DNA from: Pseudoxanthomonas winnipegensis
GTDB lineage: Bacteria > Pseudomonadota > Gammaproteobacteria > Xanthomonadales > Xanthomonadaceae
Length of the DNA: 64,000 nucleotides
NCBI RefSeq assembly: GCF_004283755.1
Contig: NZ_SHMH01000010.1
Span: 62,001-126,000 of the forward strand
Reading direction: 5' to 3'
The translations under genes were made by a program, and so were the position numbers. Below the pieces are notes generated by a model. It saw nothing but the letters and a program-made list of their open reading frames with translations. It did no database searches and was not told the origin of the DNA. Positions 7,738-18,744 of the stretch are shown here, piece by piece. Position 1 is the first letter of the stretch, and every line of letters starts with the position of its first letter.

Positions 7738-9243
7738 ATGAACGCTGAACTGCCGCGCGTGTCTCTGCTGATCGACGGTGCCTTCGTCGAATCGCGCACC
7801 TCCACCTGGAAGGACATCGTCAACCCGGCCACGCAGGAAGTGCTGGGGCAGGTGCCCTTCGCCACCGTGGACGAGGTGGACCGCGCCGTGGCCGCCGCCA
7901 GGGAGGCCTTCAAGACCTGGCGCAAGACGCCCATCGGCACCCGCGCGCGCATCTTCCTCAAGTACCAGCAGCTGATCCGCGAGCACATGGGCGAGCTGGC
8001 GGCGATCCTCACCGCCGAGCAGGGCAAGACCCTGCCCGATGCCGAGGGCGACGTGTTCCGCGGGCTGGAGGTGGTCGAACACGCCGCGGCGATCGGCAAC
8101 CTGCAGCTGGGCGAGCTGGCCAACAACGTGGCCAACGGCGTGGACACCTACACGCTCATGCAGCCGCTGGGCGTGTGCGCCGGCATCACCCCGTTCAACT
8201 TCCCGGCGATGATCCCGCTGTGGATGTTCCCGATGGCCATCGCCACCGGCAACACCTTCATCCTCAAGCCCTCCGAACAGGACCCGATGGTGACCATGCG
8301 CCTGGTCGAACTGGCGCTGGAGGCCGGCATCCCCAAGGGCGTGCTCAACGTCGTCCACGGCGGCGAGGAGGTGGTCAACGCCATCTGCGATCACCCCGAC
8401 ATCAAGGCGGTGTCCTTCGTCGGCTCGACCAAGGTCGGCACGCATGTCTACAACCGCGCCTCGCTGGCCGGCAAGCGCGTGCAGTGCATGATGGGCGCCA
8501 AGAACCACGCCGTCGTCCTGCCCGATGCCAACAAGGAGCAGACGCTCAATGCGATGGCCGGCGCGGCGTTCGGCGCGGCCGGCCAGCGCTGCATGGCCGC
8601 CTCGACGATGGTGGTGGTGGGCGCGGCGCGCGACTGGATCCCCGATCTGGTCGCAAAGGCCAAGACGTTGAAAGTGGGCCCGGGCAACGCCAGCGGCGTG
8701 GACGTCGGCCCGCTGATCTCCACTGCCGCGTGCTCGCGCGTGGAATCGCTGATCGAATCGGGCATCGCCCAGGGCGCGAAGCTCGAACTGGACGGCCGCA
8801 AGCCGCAGGTCGAGGGCCACGCGCAGGGCAACTTCGTCGGCCCGACCATTTTCTCGGGCGTCAAGCCGGGCATGCGCATCTACGACGAGGAGATCTTCGG
8901 GCCGGTACTGGTGATCGTGGAGGTCGACACGCTCGATGAGGCCATCGCCTTCGTCAACGCCAACCCCAACGGCAACGGCACCGCGGTGTTCACCCAGTCC
9001 GGCGCGGCCGCGCGCCGCTTCCAGGAAGACATCGACGTGGGCCAGGTCGGCATCAACGTGCCGATCCCGGTGCCGGTGCCGCTGTTCTCCTTCACCGGCT
9101 CGCGCGCTTCCAAGCTGGGCGACCTCGGTCCGTACGGCAAGCAGGTGGTGCTGTTCTACACCCAGACCAAGACGGTGACCGCGCGCTGGTTCGACGACGA
9201 CACGCTCAGCCACGGCGTCAACACCACGATCAGTCTCAAGTGA
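7738..9243 (+). CDS. mmsA: CoA-acylating methylmalonate-semialdehyde dehydrogenase
   Basis: The 501-residue enzyme belongs to the aldehyde dehydrogenase superfamily. It converts methylmalonate semialdehyde to propionyl-CoA with NAD+ and CoA, the last step of valine breakdown. Diagnostic features are the [13 protein letters not shown] stretch typical of MMSDH, the NAD-binding FVGSTKVG, and the catalytic Cys285 in [11 protein letters not shown] (equivalent to Cys287 of IolA). The MMSDH hallmark GAKNHAVV replaces the usual ELGGKNP motif, so the general-base Glu is absent, as expected for the CoA-dependent family. EEIFGPVL is near the C-terminus. The ATG follows the divergent operator region. Four further valine-pathway genes follow on the same strand with gaps or overlaps of -4 to 152 bp. 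Confidence 0.97.
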   Translation: MNAELPRVSLLIDGAFVESRTSTWKDIVNPATQEVLGQVPFATVDEVDRAVAAAREAFKTWRKTPIGTRARIFLKYQQLIREHMGELAAILTAEQGKTLPDAEGDVFRGLEVVEHAAAIGNLQLGELANNVANGVDTYTLMQPLGVCAGITPFNFPAMIPLWMFPMAIATGNTFILKPSEQDPMVTMRLVELALEAGIPKGVLNVVHGGEEVVNAICDHPDIKAVSFVGSTKVGTHVYNRASLAGKRVQCMMGAKNHAVVLPDANKEQTLNAMAGAAFGAAGQRCMAASTMVVVGAARDWIPDLVAKAKTLKVGPGNASGVDVGPLISTAACSRVESLIESGIAQGAKLELDGRKPQVEGHAQGNFVGPTIFSGVKPGMRIYDEEIFGPVLVIVEVDTLDEAIAFVNANPNGNGTAVFTQSGAAARRFQEDIDVGQVGINVPIPVPVPLFSFTGSRASKLGDLGPYGKQVVLFYTQTKTVTARWFDDDTLSHGVNTTISLK

Positions 9244-9265
9244 GCCTTCGCACAAGGGCGATGCC

Positions 9266-10447
9266 ATGAATGCAGTGATGAAACTCCCGCACGACGCGGC
9301 CGAACTCACCGAGGAGCAGCAGGCCTTCCGCGAGGCCGCGCGCGACTTCGCCGACAAGGAATTCGCCCCGCACGCCGCGCACTGGGATGCCGAATGCATC
9401 TTCCCGCGCGAGGCCATCGCCAAGGCCGGCGAGCTGGGCTTCTGCGGGCTGTACTCGCCCGAGGCCGTCGGCGGGCTGGGGCTGTCGCGGCTGGATGCGG
9501 CGGTGGTGTTCGAGGAGCTGGCCAGCGTCGATCCCTCGACCTCCGCCTTCATCACCATCCACAACATGGCCACCTGGCTGATCGCCAGCAATGCCACGCC
9601 GGCCGTGCGCGATGCCTGGTGCCCGGGGCTGGTCGCCGGCGAGAAGCTGGCCTCCTACTGCCTGACCGAACCGGGCGCGGGCTCGGATGCGGCCTCGCTC
9701 AAGACCCGCGCCGTGCGCGAGGGCGACCACTACGTGCTCGACGGCGCCAAGGCCTTCATCTCCGGCGCCGGCGCCACCGACGTGCTGGTGGTGATGGCAC
9801 GCACCGGCGAGCCCGGCGCGCGCGGCATCAGCGCCTTCGTCGTGCCGGCCGATGCGGAGGGCATCAGCTACGGCCGCAAGGAAGAGAAGATGGGCTGGAA
9901 CAGCCAGCCCACGCGCGGCATCACCTTCCAGGGCGTGCGCGTGCCGGCCGCCAACCTGCTGGGCCAGGAGGGCGACGGCTTCCGCCTGGCGATGAAGGCG
10001 CTGGACGGTGGGCGCATCAACATCGCCGCGTGCTCGCTGGGCGCGGCCCAGGGCGCGCTGGATGCGGCGCGCCGCTATCTGGGCGAGCGCAGCCAGTTCG
10101 GCAAGAAGCTGGGCGAGTTCCAGGCGCTGCAGTTCAAGCTGGCCGACATGGCCACCGAGCTGGTCGCCGCGCGCCAGATGGTCCACACCGCCGCGCGCAA
10201 GCTCGACGCCGACGCGCCGGACAAGACCGTGTGGTGCGCGATGGCCAAGCGCTTCGCCACCGATGCGGGCTTCTCGGTCTGCAACGATGCGCTGCAGCTG
10301 CACGGCGGCTACGGCTACATCCGCGAGTACCCGGTCGAGCGCCTGCTGCGCGATTGCCGCGTACACCAGATCCTGGAGGGCACCAACGAGATCATGCGCG
10401 TGATCATCTCGCGCCATCTGCTGAGCAGCGACGAGGCGCTGCGATGA
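9266..10447 (+). CDS. Acyl-CoA dehydrogenase, probable isobutyryl-CoA dehydrogenase
   Basis: A 393-residue FAD enzyme with all acyl-CoA dehydrogenase domains: N-terminal helices (LTEEQQAFREAARDFADKEF), the middle beta domain with YCLTEPGAGSDAASL and the FISGAGATDVLVVMARTG segment, and the C-terminal helical domain ending LQLHGGYGYIREYPVERLLRD. The catalytic base is Glu371 in QILEGTNEIM, the short/branched-chain position. Placement between mmsA and an enoyl-CoA hydratase in a valine cluster indicates isobutyryl-CoA to methacrylyl-CoA conversion. It starts 22 bp after mmsA, and its TGA overlaps the ATG of the hydratase gene (ATGA). Chain-length specificity is inferred from context. Confidence 0.93.
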   Translation: MNAVMKLPHDAAELTEEQQAFREAARDFADKEFAPHAAHWDAECIFPREAIAKAGELGFCGLYSPEAVGGLGLSRLDAAVVFEELASVDPSTSAFITIHNMATWLIASNATPAVRDAWCPGLVAGEKLASYCLTEPGAGSDAASLKTRAVREGDHYVLDGAKAFISGAGATDVLVVMARTGEPGARGISAFVVPADAEGISYGRKEEKMGWNSQPTRGITFQGVRVPAANLLGQEGDGFRLAMKALDGGRINIAACSLGAAQGALDAARRYLGERSQFGKKLGEFQALQFKLADMATELVAARQMVHTAARKLDADAPDKTVWCAMAKRFATDAGFSVCNDALQLHGGYGYIREYPVERLLRDCRVHQILEGTNEIMRVIISRHLLSSDEALR

Positions 10448-11238
10448 GCTGGCGCGACACCGAGCACACCGGGCTCAAGGTCGAGGCCGAGGGCCATGTC
10501 GCCCTCGTCACCCTGTCCAACCCGCCGGCCAATACCTGGACCGTGCACAGCCTGGCCACGCTGCGCGACCTGGTCGCCGCGCTCAATGCCGACCGCGACA
10601 TCTACGCGCTGGTGATCACCGGCGAGGGCGAGAAGTTCTTCTCGGCCGGCGCGGACCTGAAGCAGTTCGCCTCCGGCGACAAGGCGGCCGCGCGGGAGGC
10701 GGCGCGCCGCTTCGGCGAGGCCTTCGAGGCGCTGGCCGCGTTCCGGGGCGTGTCCATCGCCGCGATCAACGGCTATGCCATGGGCGGCGGGCTGGAATGC
10801 GCGCTGGCCTGCGACCTGCGCATCGCCGAGGAGCACGCGCAGCTCGCCCTCCCCGAAGCGGCCGTCGGCCTGCTGCCGTGTGCGGGAGGCACACAGGCGC
10901 TGCCGCGGCTGGTCGGGGAGGGCTGGGCCAAGCGCATGATCCTGCTCGGCGAGCGCGTCGACGCGGCCACCGCGCTGCGCATCGGCCTGGTCGAAGAGGT
11001 GGTGCCGCGGGGAGAGGGCCGCGCACGTGCTCTGGACTGGGCGCGCAGCGCGGGCCGCCAGAGCCCGACCAGCGTGGCCGCGTGCAAGGCGCTGGTGCAG
11101 GCCACGCGCAGCGGCAGCTTCGCCGCGGCGCTGGTGGCCGAACGCGAGGCCTTCGTCGACCTGTTCGATACCGCCGACCAGGCCGAGGGCGTCAACGCGT
11201 TCCTTGAAAAGCGCGCGCCGCAATGGACCAACGCATGA
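10444..11238 (+). CDS. Enoyl-CoA hydratase (methacrylyl-CoA hydration)
   Basis: The product has 264 residues of the crotonase fold. It begins MSWRDTEHTGLKVEAEGHVA and contains the oxyanion-hole segments FFSAGADLKQF and AAINGYAMGGGLECALACDL. The catalytic Glu pair region is present as LPEAAVGLLPCAGGTQ. In the valine pathway it hydrates methacrylyl-CoA to 3-hydroxyisobutyryl-CoA. The start overlaps the dehydrogenase stop (ATGA at 10444-10447). Its own stop overlaps the start of the hydrolase gene (ATGA at 11235-11238), so the three genes are translationally coupled. A general short-chain enoyl-CoA hydratase activity cannot be excluded. Confidence 0.92.
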   Translation: MSWRDTEHTGLKVEAEGHVALVTLSNPPANTWTVHSLATLRDLVAALNADRDIYALVITGEGEKFFSAGADLKQFASGDKAAAREAARRFGEAFEALAAFRGVSIAAINGYAMGGGLECALACDLRIAEEHAQLALPEAAVGLLPCAGGTQALPRLVGEGWAKRMILLGERVDAATALRIGLVEEVVPRGEGRARALDWARSAGRQSPTSVAACKALVQATRSGSFAAALVAEREAFVDLFDTADQAEGVNAFLEKRAPQWTNA

Positions 11239-12386
11239 ATCCGCACGACTCGGTGGTCGAGGCGCCGGTGCTGTTCGAGACCCGCGAGGGTGCAGGCGGC
11301 AAGCGCATCGGCATCGCCACGCTCAACGCGCCCAAGACGCTCAACGGCCTGTCGCTGGAGATGACGCGCCTGCTGGACGCGCAGCTGCGCGCCTGGGCCG
11401 AGGACGCCGCCATCGCCTGCGTGGTGCTGCAGGGCGCGGGCGAGAAGGCCTTCTGCGCCGGCGGCGACCTGCACGGCCTGTACCGCAGCATGCGCGAGTA
11501 CCGCGATGGCGGCGGCGAGGACATCACCTCCAACGCGTACGCGGCGGCGTTCTTCGAAGAGGAATACCGCCTGGACTATTTCATCCACACCTATCCCAAG
11601 CCGCTGCTGTGCTGGGGCCATGGCATCGTGATGGGCGGCGGCATCGGCCTGATGTCGGGCGCCAGCCACCGCGTGGTCACCGAGCGCTCGCGGCTGGCCA
11701 TGCCGGAGATCGGCATCGGCCTGTTCCCCGATGTCGGCGGCAGCTGGCTGCTGGCGCGCGTGCCGCGCGGCGCGGGCCTGTTCCTGGCGCTGACCGGCGC
11801 GCCGCTCAACGCCGGCGATGCGATCTACGCAGGCCTGGCCGATGTGTGCATCGACAGCGGGCGGCACGCCGCGCTGCTTGACGCGTTGGTCGCGCAGCCC
11901 TGGGAGGAGGCGCCTGCGGCCAACCGCGCCGCGCTGTCCAAGCTGCTGGCCGGCATGTCCACGCCGGCACCGCCCGGGCCGCTGCAGTCGCATGCCGAGC
12001 AGGTCGAGGCGCTGGTCGGCGCCGGTTCGCTGGAGCGGGTGGTAGCCGCCATCGGCGCCGCCTCCAGCGACGACGACCCGTGGCTGCAGACCGCGCAGGC
12101 CACGCTGGCCGCCGGTGCGCCGGGTTCGGCGCGCCTGGCCTGGGAACTGCAGCGCCGCGCCGCCGACCTGAGCCTGGCCGACACCTTCCGCCTGGAATGC
12201 ATCGCCGCCCTGCACGTGGCTGCGCATGGCGACTTCGCCGAAGGCATCCGCGCGCTGCTGATCGACAAGGACCGCAAGCCGCGCTGGAACCCCGCCACCC
12301 TGGCCCAGGCCGACGCGCAATGGGCGCAGGGCTTCCTCATCTCGCCCTGGCCCGCCGAAGCGCATCCGCTGGCCGACCTCGCATGA
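11235..12386 (+). CDS. 3-hydroxyisobutyryl-CoA hydrolase (crotonase family)
   Basis: This is a 383-residue member of the longer HIBYL-CoA hydrolase branch of the crotonase family (ECH_2). Signatures are FCAGGDLHGLYRSMREY near residue 75, the oxyanion segment GHGIVMGGGIGLMSGASHRV, and MPEIGIGLFPDVGGSWLLAR, in which the Glu and Asp are the catalytic pair. It cleaves 3-hydroxyisobutyryl-CoA to free 3-hydroxyisobutyrate, the substrate of MmsB encoded next. I placed the start at 11235, where ATGA overlaps the upstream stop; an in-frame ATG at 11223 would add four residues. A 152-bp gap filled by a GTAG palindrome separates it from mmsB. Confidence 0.93.
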   Translation: MNPHDSVVEAPVLFETREGAGGKRIGIATLNAPKTLNGLSLEMTRLLDAQLRAWAEDAAIACVVLQGAGEKAFCAGGDLHGLYRSMREYRDGGGEDITSNAYAAAFFEEEYRLDYFIHTYPKPLLCWGHGIVMGGGIGLMSGASHRVVTERSRLAMPEIGIGLFPDVGGSWLLARVPRGAGLFLALTGAPLNAGDAIYAGLADVCIDSGRHAALLDALVAQPWEEAPAANRAALSKLLAGMSTPAPPGPLQSHAEQVEALVGAGSLERVVAAIGAASSDDDPWLQTAQATLAAGAPGSARLAWELQRRAADLSLADTFRLECIAALHVAAHGDFAEGIRALLIDKDRKPRWNPATLAQADAQWAQGFLISPWPAEAHPLADLA

Positions 12387-12392
12387 ATACCC

Positions 12393-12500
12393 TGTAGAGC
12401 CGAGCTCGCTCGGCTGGGGCTCTACCGGGAAAGCTCCAGCCAAGCTTGCCCGGCTCCGGCTCTGCCGGGAAAGCCCCAGCCGAGCGAGCTCGGCTCTACA
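12393..12500. repeat. GTAG-type palindromic repeat, variant copy 2
   Basis: The outer arms TGTAGAGCCGAGCTCGCTCG (12393) and their complement ending at 12500 enclose two further imperfect hairpins built from GGCTCYRCCGGGAAAGCYCC-like units. It is a compound version of the GTAG palindrome. It sits inside the valine operon between the hydrolase gene and mmsB, so it may shape mRNA stability or reduce read-through. Confidence 0.8.
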
Positions 12501-12538
12501 ACGCATCGATATCACTATGCCCCGGGAGGGCCTCACCA

Positions 12539-13435
12539 ATGTCACATATCGCCTTCATCGGTCTGGGCAACATGGGCGGGCCGATGGCCGCCAACCTGGT
12601 CAAGGCCGGGCACACGCTGTCGGTGTTCGACCTGGCGCCCGCCGCGCTGGAGGCGGCCAAGGCCGCCGGCGCCCACGCCGCCGCCTCGGCCCTCGACACG
12701 CTGGACGGCGCCGAGGTGGTGATCTCGATGCTGCCGGCCAGCCGGCATGTCGAAGGCCTGTACCTGGGCGACGGCGGCCTGCTCGACCAGATCCCCGCCG
12801 GCGCGCTGGTGATCGACTGCAGCACCATCGCCCCGGCCAGCGCGCGCAAGGTCGCCCAGGCCGCGGCCGCGCGCGGCCTGGCGATGCTCGACGCGCCGGT
12901 GTCCGGCGGCACCGCCGGCGCCCAGGCCGGCACGCTGACCTTCATCGTCGGCGGCGAGGCGCAGGTGCTCGAACGCGCCCGCCCCGTGCTGCAGGCGATG
13001 GGCAAGAACATTTTCCACGTCGGCACCAGCGGCGCCGGCCAGGTCGCCAAGCTGTGCAACAACATGGCCCTGGGCGTGATCATGGCGGTGACCGGCGAGG
13101 CCATCGGCCTGGGTGTGGCGCACGGACTGGACCCGAAGGTGCTCTCGCAGATGATGGCGGTCAGCACCGGGCGCAGCTGGGCCACCGAGGTCTGCAACCC
13201 GTGGCCGGGCGTGCTGGAGAACGCACCGGCCTCGCGCGGCTACAGCGGCGGCTTCGGCAACGACCTGATGCTCAAGGACCTTGGCCTGGCGGTGGAGGCG
13301 GCCATGGGCGTGGGCGCGACCATCCCGCTGGGCGAACTGGCGCGCAACCTCTACGCCATGAACAAACAGGCCGGCCGCGGCGGCCTGGACTTCTCCAGCG
13401 TGGTGCAGCTGATAAGCGACAAGGCGCAGGGCTGA
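12539..13435 (+). CDS. mmsB: 3-hydroxyisobutyrate dehydrogenase
   Basis: A 298-residue beta-hydroxyacid dehydrogenase that oxidises 3-hydroxyisobutyrate to methylmalonate semialdehyde with NAD+. The N-terminal Rossmann motif is IAFIGLGNMGGPMAANL. The substrate-binding signature DAPVSGGTAGAQAGTLTFIV follows near residue 120, and the catalytic Lys lies in GAGQVAKLCNNM near residue 170. The start at 12539 is supported by a purine-rich GGGAGG ribosome site about 10 bp upstream. It is the last gene of the valine module (mmsA, acyl-CoA dehydrogenase, hydratase, hydrolase, mmsB), although a palindromic repeat precedes it. Confidence 0.95.
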   Translation: MSHIAFIGLGNMGGPMAANLVKAGHTLSVFDLAPAALEAAKAAGAHAAASALDTLDGAEVVISMLPASRHVEGLYLGDGGLLDQIPAGALVIDCSTIAPASARKVAQAAAARGLAMLDAPVSGGTAGAQAGTLTFIVGGEAQVLERARPVLQAMGKNIFHVGTSGAGQVAKLCNNMALGVIMAVTGEAIGLGVAHGLDPKVLSQMMAVSTGRSWATEVCNPWPGVLENAPASRGYSGGFGNDLMLKDLGLAVEAAMGVGATIPLGELARNLYAMNKQAGRGGLDFSSVVQLISDKAQG

Positions 13436-13505
13436 AGCGTTCCTAAAGGCATCGGGCCGTGCCTTGAAGCGCGGTCCAATCTAAAAGCCTTCGCCAACCA
13501 TCTAC

Positions 13506-13619
13506 CGTCATTCCCGCGAAGGCGAGAATCCATGGACGTCGGCACTGCGCATGAAAGCCGCTGGGTGATCAGGCATGCGCCTGCCGAAACGCACTTCCCG
13601 CTTTCGCGGAAATGACGGG
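13506..13619. repeat. CGTCATTCCCGCG-type inverted repeat, copy 1
   Basis: The left arm CGTCATTCCCGCGAAGGCGA (13506) and a right arm ending with CTTTCGCGGAAATGACG (13619) are inverted with respect to each other. A 60-70 bp unrelated spacer lies between them. A second copy is at 34292-34379. Such elements are common intergenic repeats in high-G+C proteobacteria; this one sits between convergent genes and may act as a bidirectional terminator. Confidence 0.75.
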
Positions 13620-13674
13620 TCTTCTTCGCTATTTCGATCCGCGCTTGTCCGCTCTTACTCGCCCGCCGCGCGCC

Positions 13675-14784
13675 TCATTTGCAATGCGCATCGGTGACGA
13701 TGCGCTGCACGCGGTCGTAGTCGGCCTTCCTGTCGGCCTGGTTCTCGGGCTTGGCGTAGCGCCAGGCCATCTCGGCCTCGCCCAGGCGCTTGTTCCATGC
13801 CGCGCACAGGCGCTGGTCGGGCACGCGGGCGCAGACGTCGTGGATCACCTCGCAGGCGCGGCCCGCGCCGCCGGCCGGGTTGCCGTCCAGGCCGACGGTG
13901 TTCAGCGGCGCGCAGCGCGACTGCGGGTTGGCTTCCTCGGTCAGGTAGGTGCCGCTGTCGTAGGTGGTGCACTGGAACAGGATCGGTGGCGCCGAGCCGG
14001 TGACCAGCCCGGCCGCGGCCTGGCTGGCCTGCGCGGGCTTGCGACCGGCCAGCGCGTCGGCGGCCGCGTCGTCCTTGTGCAGGGTCGGGTCCTGGATCAG
14101 CGTCATGCCGGGAATCGTCTGCAGTACCTGCGTGTCGTCGGCCGCCGGAACGATGGCCGAATCGCGCGCGCGCTCGGCGCCCTGGCGCCCCGCCGCCGGC
14201 GCAGCGAATGGAGCGGTCTGCGCCGCGGTTGGCGCCCCCGCCTGTGCCGCCGGCACCGCGGTCGCCGGCGGCGCTGCGGCGGCGGGCTTGTTGCCTGGCA
14301 GCGGCATGCTCGCCACGCCCTGCACGGCGCGCTTGTCGGTCTTGCTGCCGGCCGGGCAGGGGCTGTTCTGGACGGTCAGCGCGCCGGTGGCATCGGTGCA
14401 GCGGTAGATCGTCGTCGCCGGCCCGGTCGGCGCGGGCGGCATCACGGTCGGATCCGGGGTGGCGCTCAGGTGCAGTGGCGCGGGCGGTGGCCCGGAAGGA
14501 GCAGGCAACGCGACCGGCGCCGCCTCGACGCTGCGCGCGGGCGGCGCCGTCGATGCGGCCGCAGGCGCGGGCGCGTTGCGCAGCGAAGATGGCAGCGGCC
14601 GGCTCGCCACCTCGCCGACCTGGCGCTTGTCTTCCCTGGTCCCGGCCGGGCACGGCGCGTTCTGCACCGTCATCTCGCCCTTGGCATCGGTGCAGCGGTA
14701 GATCGTGGTCTGCGCCAGCAGCGGCCACGCCAGGCCCAGCGCCGTCGCCGCTAGGGCGACGCGCGCCCAGTTCCTCACTCCCAT
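13675..14784 (-). CDS. Exported protein with two DUF4124-like repeats
   Basis: The 369-residue protein has a signal peptide (ARVALAATALGLAWPLLAQ) followed by a DUF4124-type module: TIYRCTDAKGEMTVQNAPCP and an EDKRQVGEV tail. After a Pro/Ala-rich linker a second module appears (TIYRCTDATGALTVQNSPCP...TDKRAVQGV), so the gene carries an internal duplication. A second Ala/Pro linker leads to a C-terminal Cys-containing domain (FQCTTYDSGTYLTEEANPQS and CEVIHDVCARVPDQRLC). Its ATG at 14784 overlaps the stop of the upstream gene by one base (TGATG). This indicates coupling with the related DUF4124 protein. DUF4124 is an exported Cys-pair domain of unknown function. Confidence 0.85.
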   Translation of the reverse strand: MGVRNWARVALAATALGLAWPLLAQTTIYRCTDAKGEMTVQNAPCPAGTREDKRQVGEVASRPLPSSLRNAPAPAAASTAPPARSVEAAPVALPAPSGPPPAPLHLSATPDPTVMPPAPTGPATTIYRCTDATGALTVQNSPCPAGSKTDKRAVQGVASMPLPGNKPAAAAPPATAVPAAQAGAPTAAQTAPFAAPAAGRQGAERARDSAIVPAADDTQVLQTIPGMTLIQDPTLHKDDAAADALAGRKPAQASQAAAGLVTGSAPPILFQCTTYDSGTYLTEEANPQSRCAPLNTVGLDGNPAGGAGRACEVIHDVCARVPDQRLCAAWNKRLGEAEMAWRYAKPENQADRKADYDRVQRIVTDAHCK

Positions 14785-15410
14785 CAACCTGCTCCGCAAT
14801 CGTTGTCCAGGCGCGCGTCGAGACCGCGCTGCTCGATGTCCAGCGCATGCCGCTCGCTCTGCAGCGCGCTGTGGTACTGGCGCTGGATCTCGTAGCGCCG
14901 GTCGCGCAGCCTGTCGCAGACCTCGGCCTGCGGCAGCTGGTGACAGGCGTCGCGCACCCAGGTGTTGCCGACCACCACCGGTCCGCCGGGTCGATGATGG
15001 CCGGGCGGGCCCCAGCCGCCGCCGGGATAACCCAGCGACCACAGCGGCACCAGGCGCGGATTCCCGTCGCCATTGTCGCTGGTGTAGCTGCGCCCGTCGT
15101 CGCTGGTGCACAGGTACATCGGCCGCGGCGGGGTGCGATAGATCACCACCTGCGCCGGTGCCGGTGGGGCGGCGGGGCGGGCTGGTGAAGCCGGGGCCGC
15201 GGGCGAGGCCGGCACCGGCGGCGGATCCTGCGGGCGCAGCATCTCGCGCACTTCCTGGCGCTGGCCCGGCGGGCACTTGGCGTCGCTCAGCGTCACCGTG
15301 CCGTCGCGGCCCACGCAGCGGTAGATCGTGACCGGATCGGCCGCGCCCGCCTCACTCGCCGCCAGGGCGGCGAGCACAAGCAACAGCGGCGGCAGCGGTG
15401 GGCGCGACAT
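14784..15410 (-). CDS. Exported DUF4124 domain protein
   Basis: This 208-residue protein has a cleavable signal peptide (LLLVLAALAASEAGA) and a single DUF4124 module: VTIYRCVGRDGTVTLSDAKCP followed by GQRQEVREML. A Pro/Ala-rich linker then leads to a second domain with MYLCTSDDGRSYTSDNGD and a region rich in Trp, Gly and His. Two further Cys pairs (RDACHQLPQAEVC) and a helical tail end it. It is the first gene of a two-gene unit with the duplicated DUF4124 protein. The shared layout of both proteins (signal peptide, Cys module, disordered linker, Cys-rich C-terminal domain) suggests they arose by duplication. Periplasmic location is inferred from the signal peptide. Confidence 0.85.
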   Translation of the reverse strand: MSRPPLPPLLLVLAALAASEAGAADPVTIYRCVGRDGTVTLSDAKCPPGQRQEVREMLRPQDPPPVPASPAAPASPARPAAPPAPAQVVIYRTPPRPMYLCTSDDGRSYTSDNGDGNPRLVPLWSLGYPGGGWGPPGHHRPGGPVVVGNTWVRDACHQLPQAEVCDRLRDRRYEIQRQYHSALQSERHALDIEQRGLDARLDNDCGAG

Positions 15411-15464
15411 GCGCGCATCTTGCGCGCTGGCCTGCGGGCCGGGAAGTCTCGTCGGGGTGACGGT

Positions 15465-16031
15465 TCAGTCCCGCAGCACCTGGCCGGTGCGCGCGTCGCG
15501 GATCACGCTGGGGCGATCCAGGCCGCCGGTGCGGCCTTCCAGCACGCCGTCCACGCGCGCCAGCAGGCGCAGGTCGAGATCCTCGAACCGGCGCACCGAC
15601 GGCTCGCCAGCCAGGTTGGCGCTGGTGGACACCAGCGGCCCGCCGAAGGCGTTGCACAGCGCGATCACCTGCGGACGGGCGGTGACGCGCACGGCGATGC
15701 CGCTGTGCACGCCGGTGACCCAGCGCGGCGCCTGCGGCGAGGCCGGCACGATCCAGGTGTTGGCGCCAGGCCAGCTGTCGAGCACCGCGGCCTGGCGCGC
15801 GGCCGGCAGCGCGTCCCAGTCCAGCAGCGGGGCGAGCTGGTCGCGCTCGGCGGCGATCAGGATCAGGCCCTTGTCGACGCTGCGCTGCTTGATCGCCAGC
15901 AGGCGCATCACGGCCGGCTGCGACAGCGGGTCGCAGCCCAGGCCCCACACGCCTTCGGTGGGATAGGCCAGCACACCACCCTCGCGCAGCAGCGCGACGG
16001 CGGCGTCCAGGGACAGGGTCGAGACCGGCAT
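15465..16031 (-). CDS. tsaC: Threonylcarbamoyl-AMP synthase (TsaC/YrdC)
   Basis: At 188 residues it matches the short TsaC form lacking the Sua5 C-terminal domain. It makes threonylcarbamoyl-adenylate from Thr, bicarbonate and ATP for the t6A37 tRNA modification. The conserved YPTEGVWGLGCDP opening, the KQR segment (LAIKQRSVDKGLILI), the SxN motif in GPLVSTSANLAGEP and a basic substrate pocket (AVRVTARP) are present. It begins 4 bp after the topA stop, as in many gammaproteobacteria where tsaC lies near topA and dprA. A C-terminal LDRPSVIRDARTGQVLR also fits TsaC. Confidence 0.95.
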   Translation of the reverse strand: MPVSTLSLDAAVALLREGGVLAYPTEGVWGLGCDPLSQPAVMRLLAIKQRSVDKGLILIAAERDQLAPLLDWDALPAARQAAVLDSWPGANTWIVPASPQAPRWVTGVHSGIAVRVTARPQVIALCNAFGGPLVSTSANLAGEPSVRRFEDLDLRLLARVDGVLEGRTGGLDRPSVIRDARTGQVLRD

Positions 16032-16035
16032 GGCG

Positions 16036-18579
<2,544 letters not shown>

Positions 18580-18744
18580 TGGCTGGGGAGGTTCGATGCG
18601 GGCCGTGCGGGGCGGCGAGTGTGGGGCAGATCGGGGGAGGACAGAAGGCGACGCCCGGTCCTTTCGGCCCCGGGCGTTCAGCTTGTGGCTTTTTATAGTG
18701 GAATCACGGCCATGGTCCGGCTGTCAAGCCGGCCCGGTCGCGGC

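Noticed and set aside
18692-18727. A TTGACA/TATAAA pair upstream of topA on the minus strand
   Set aside because: The spacer is 24 bp, far too long for sigma-70, so the pair is not called as a promoter.
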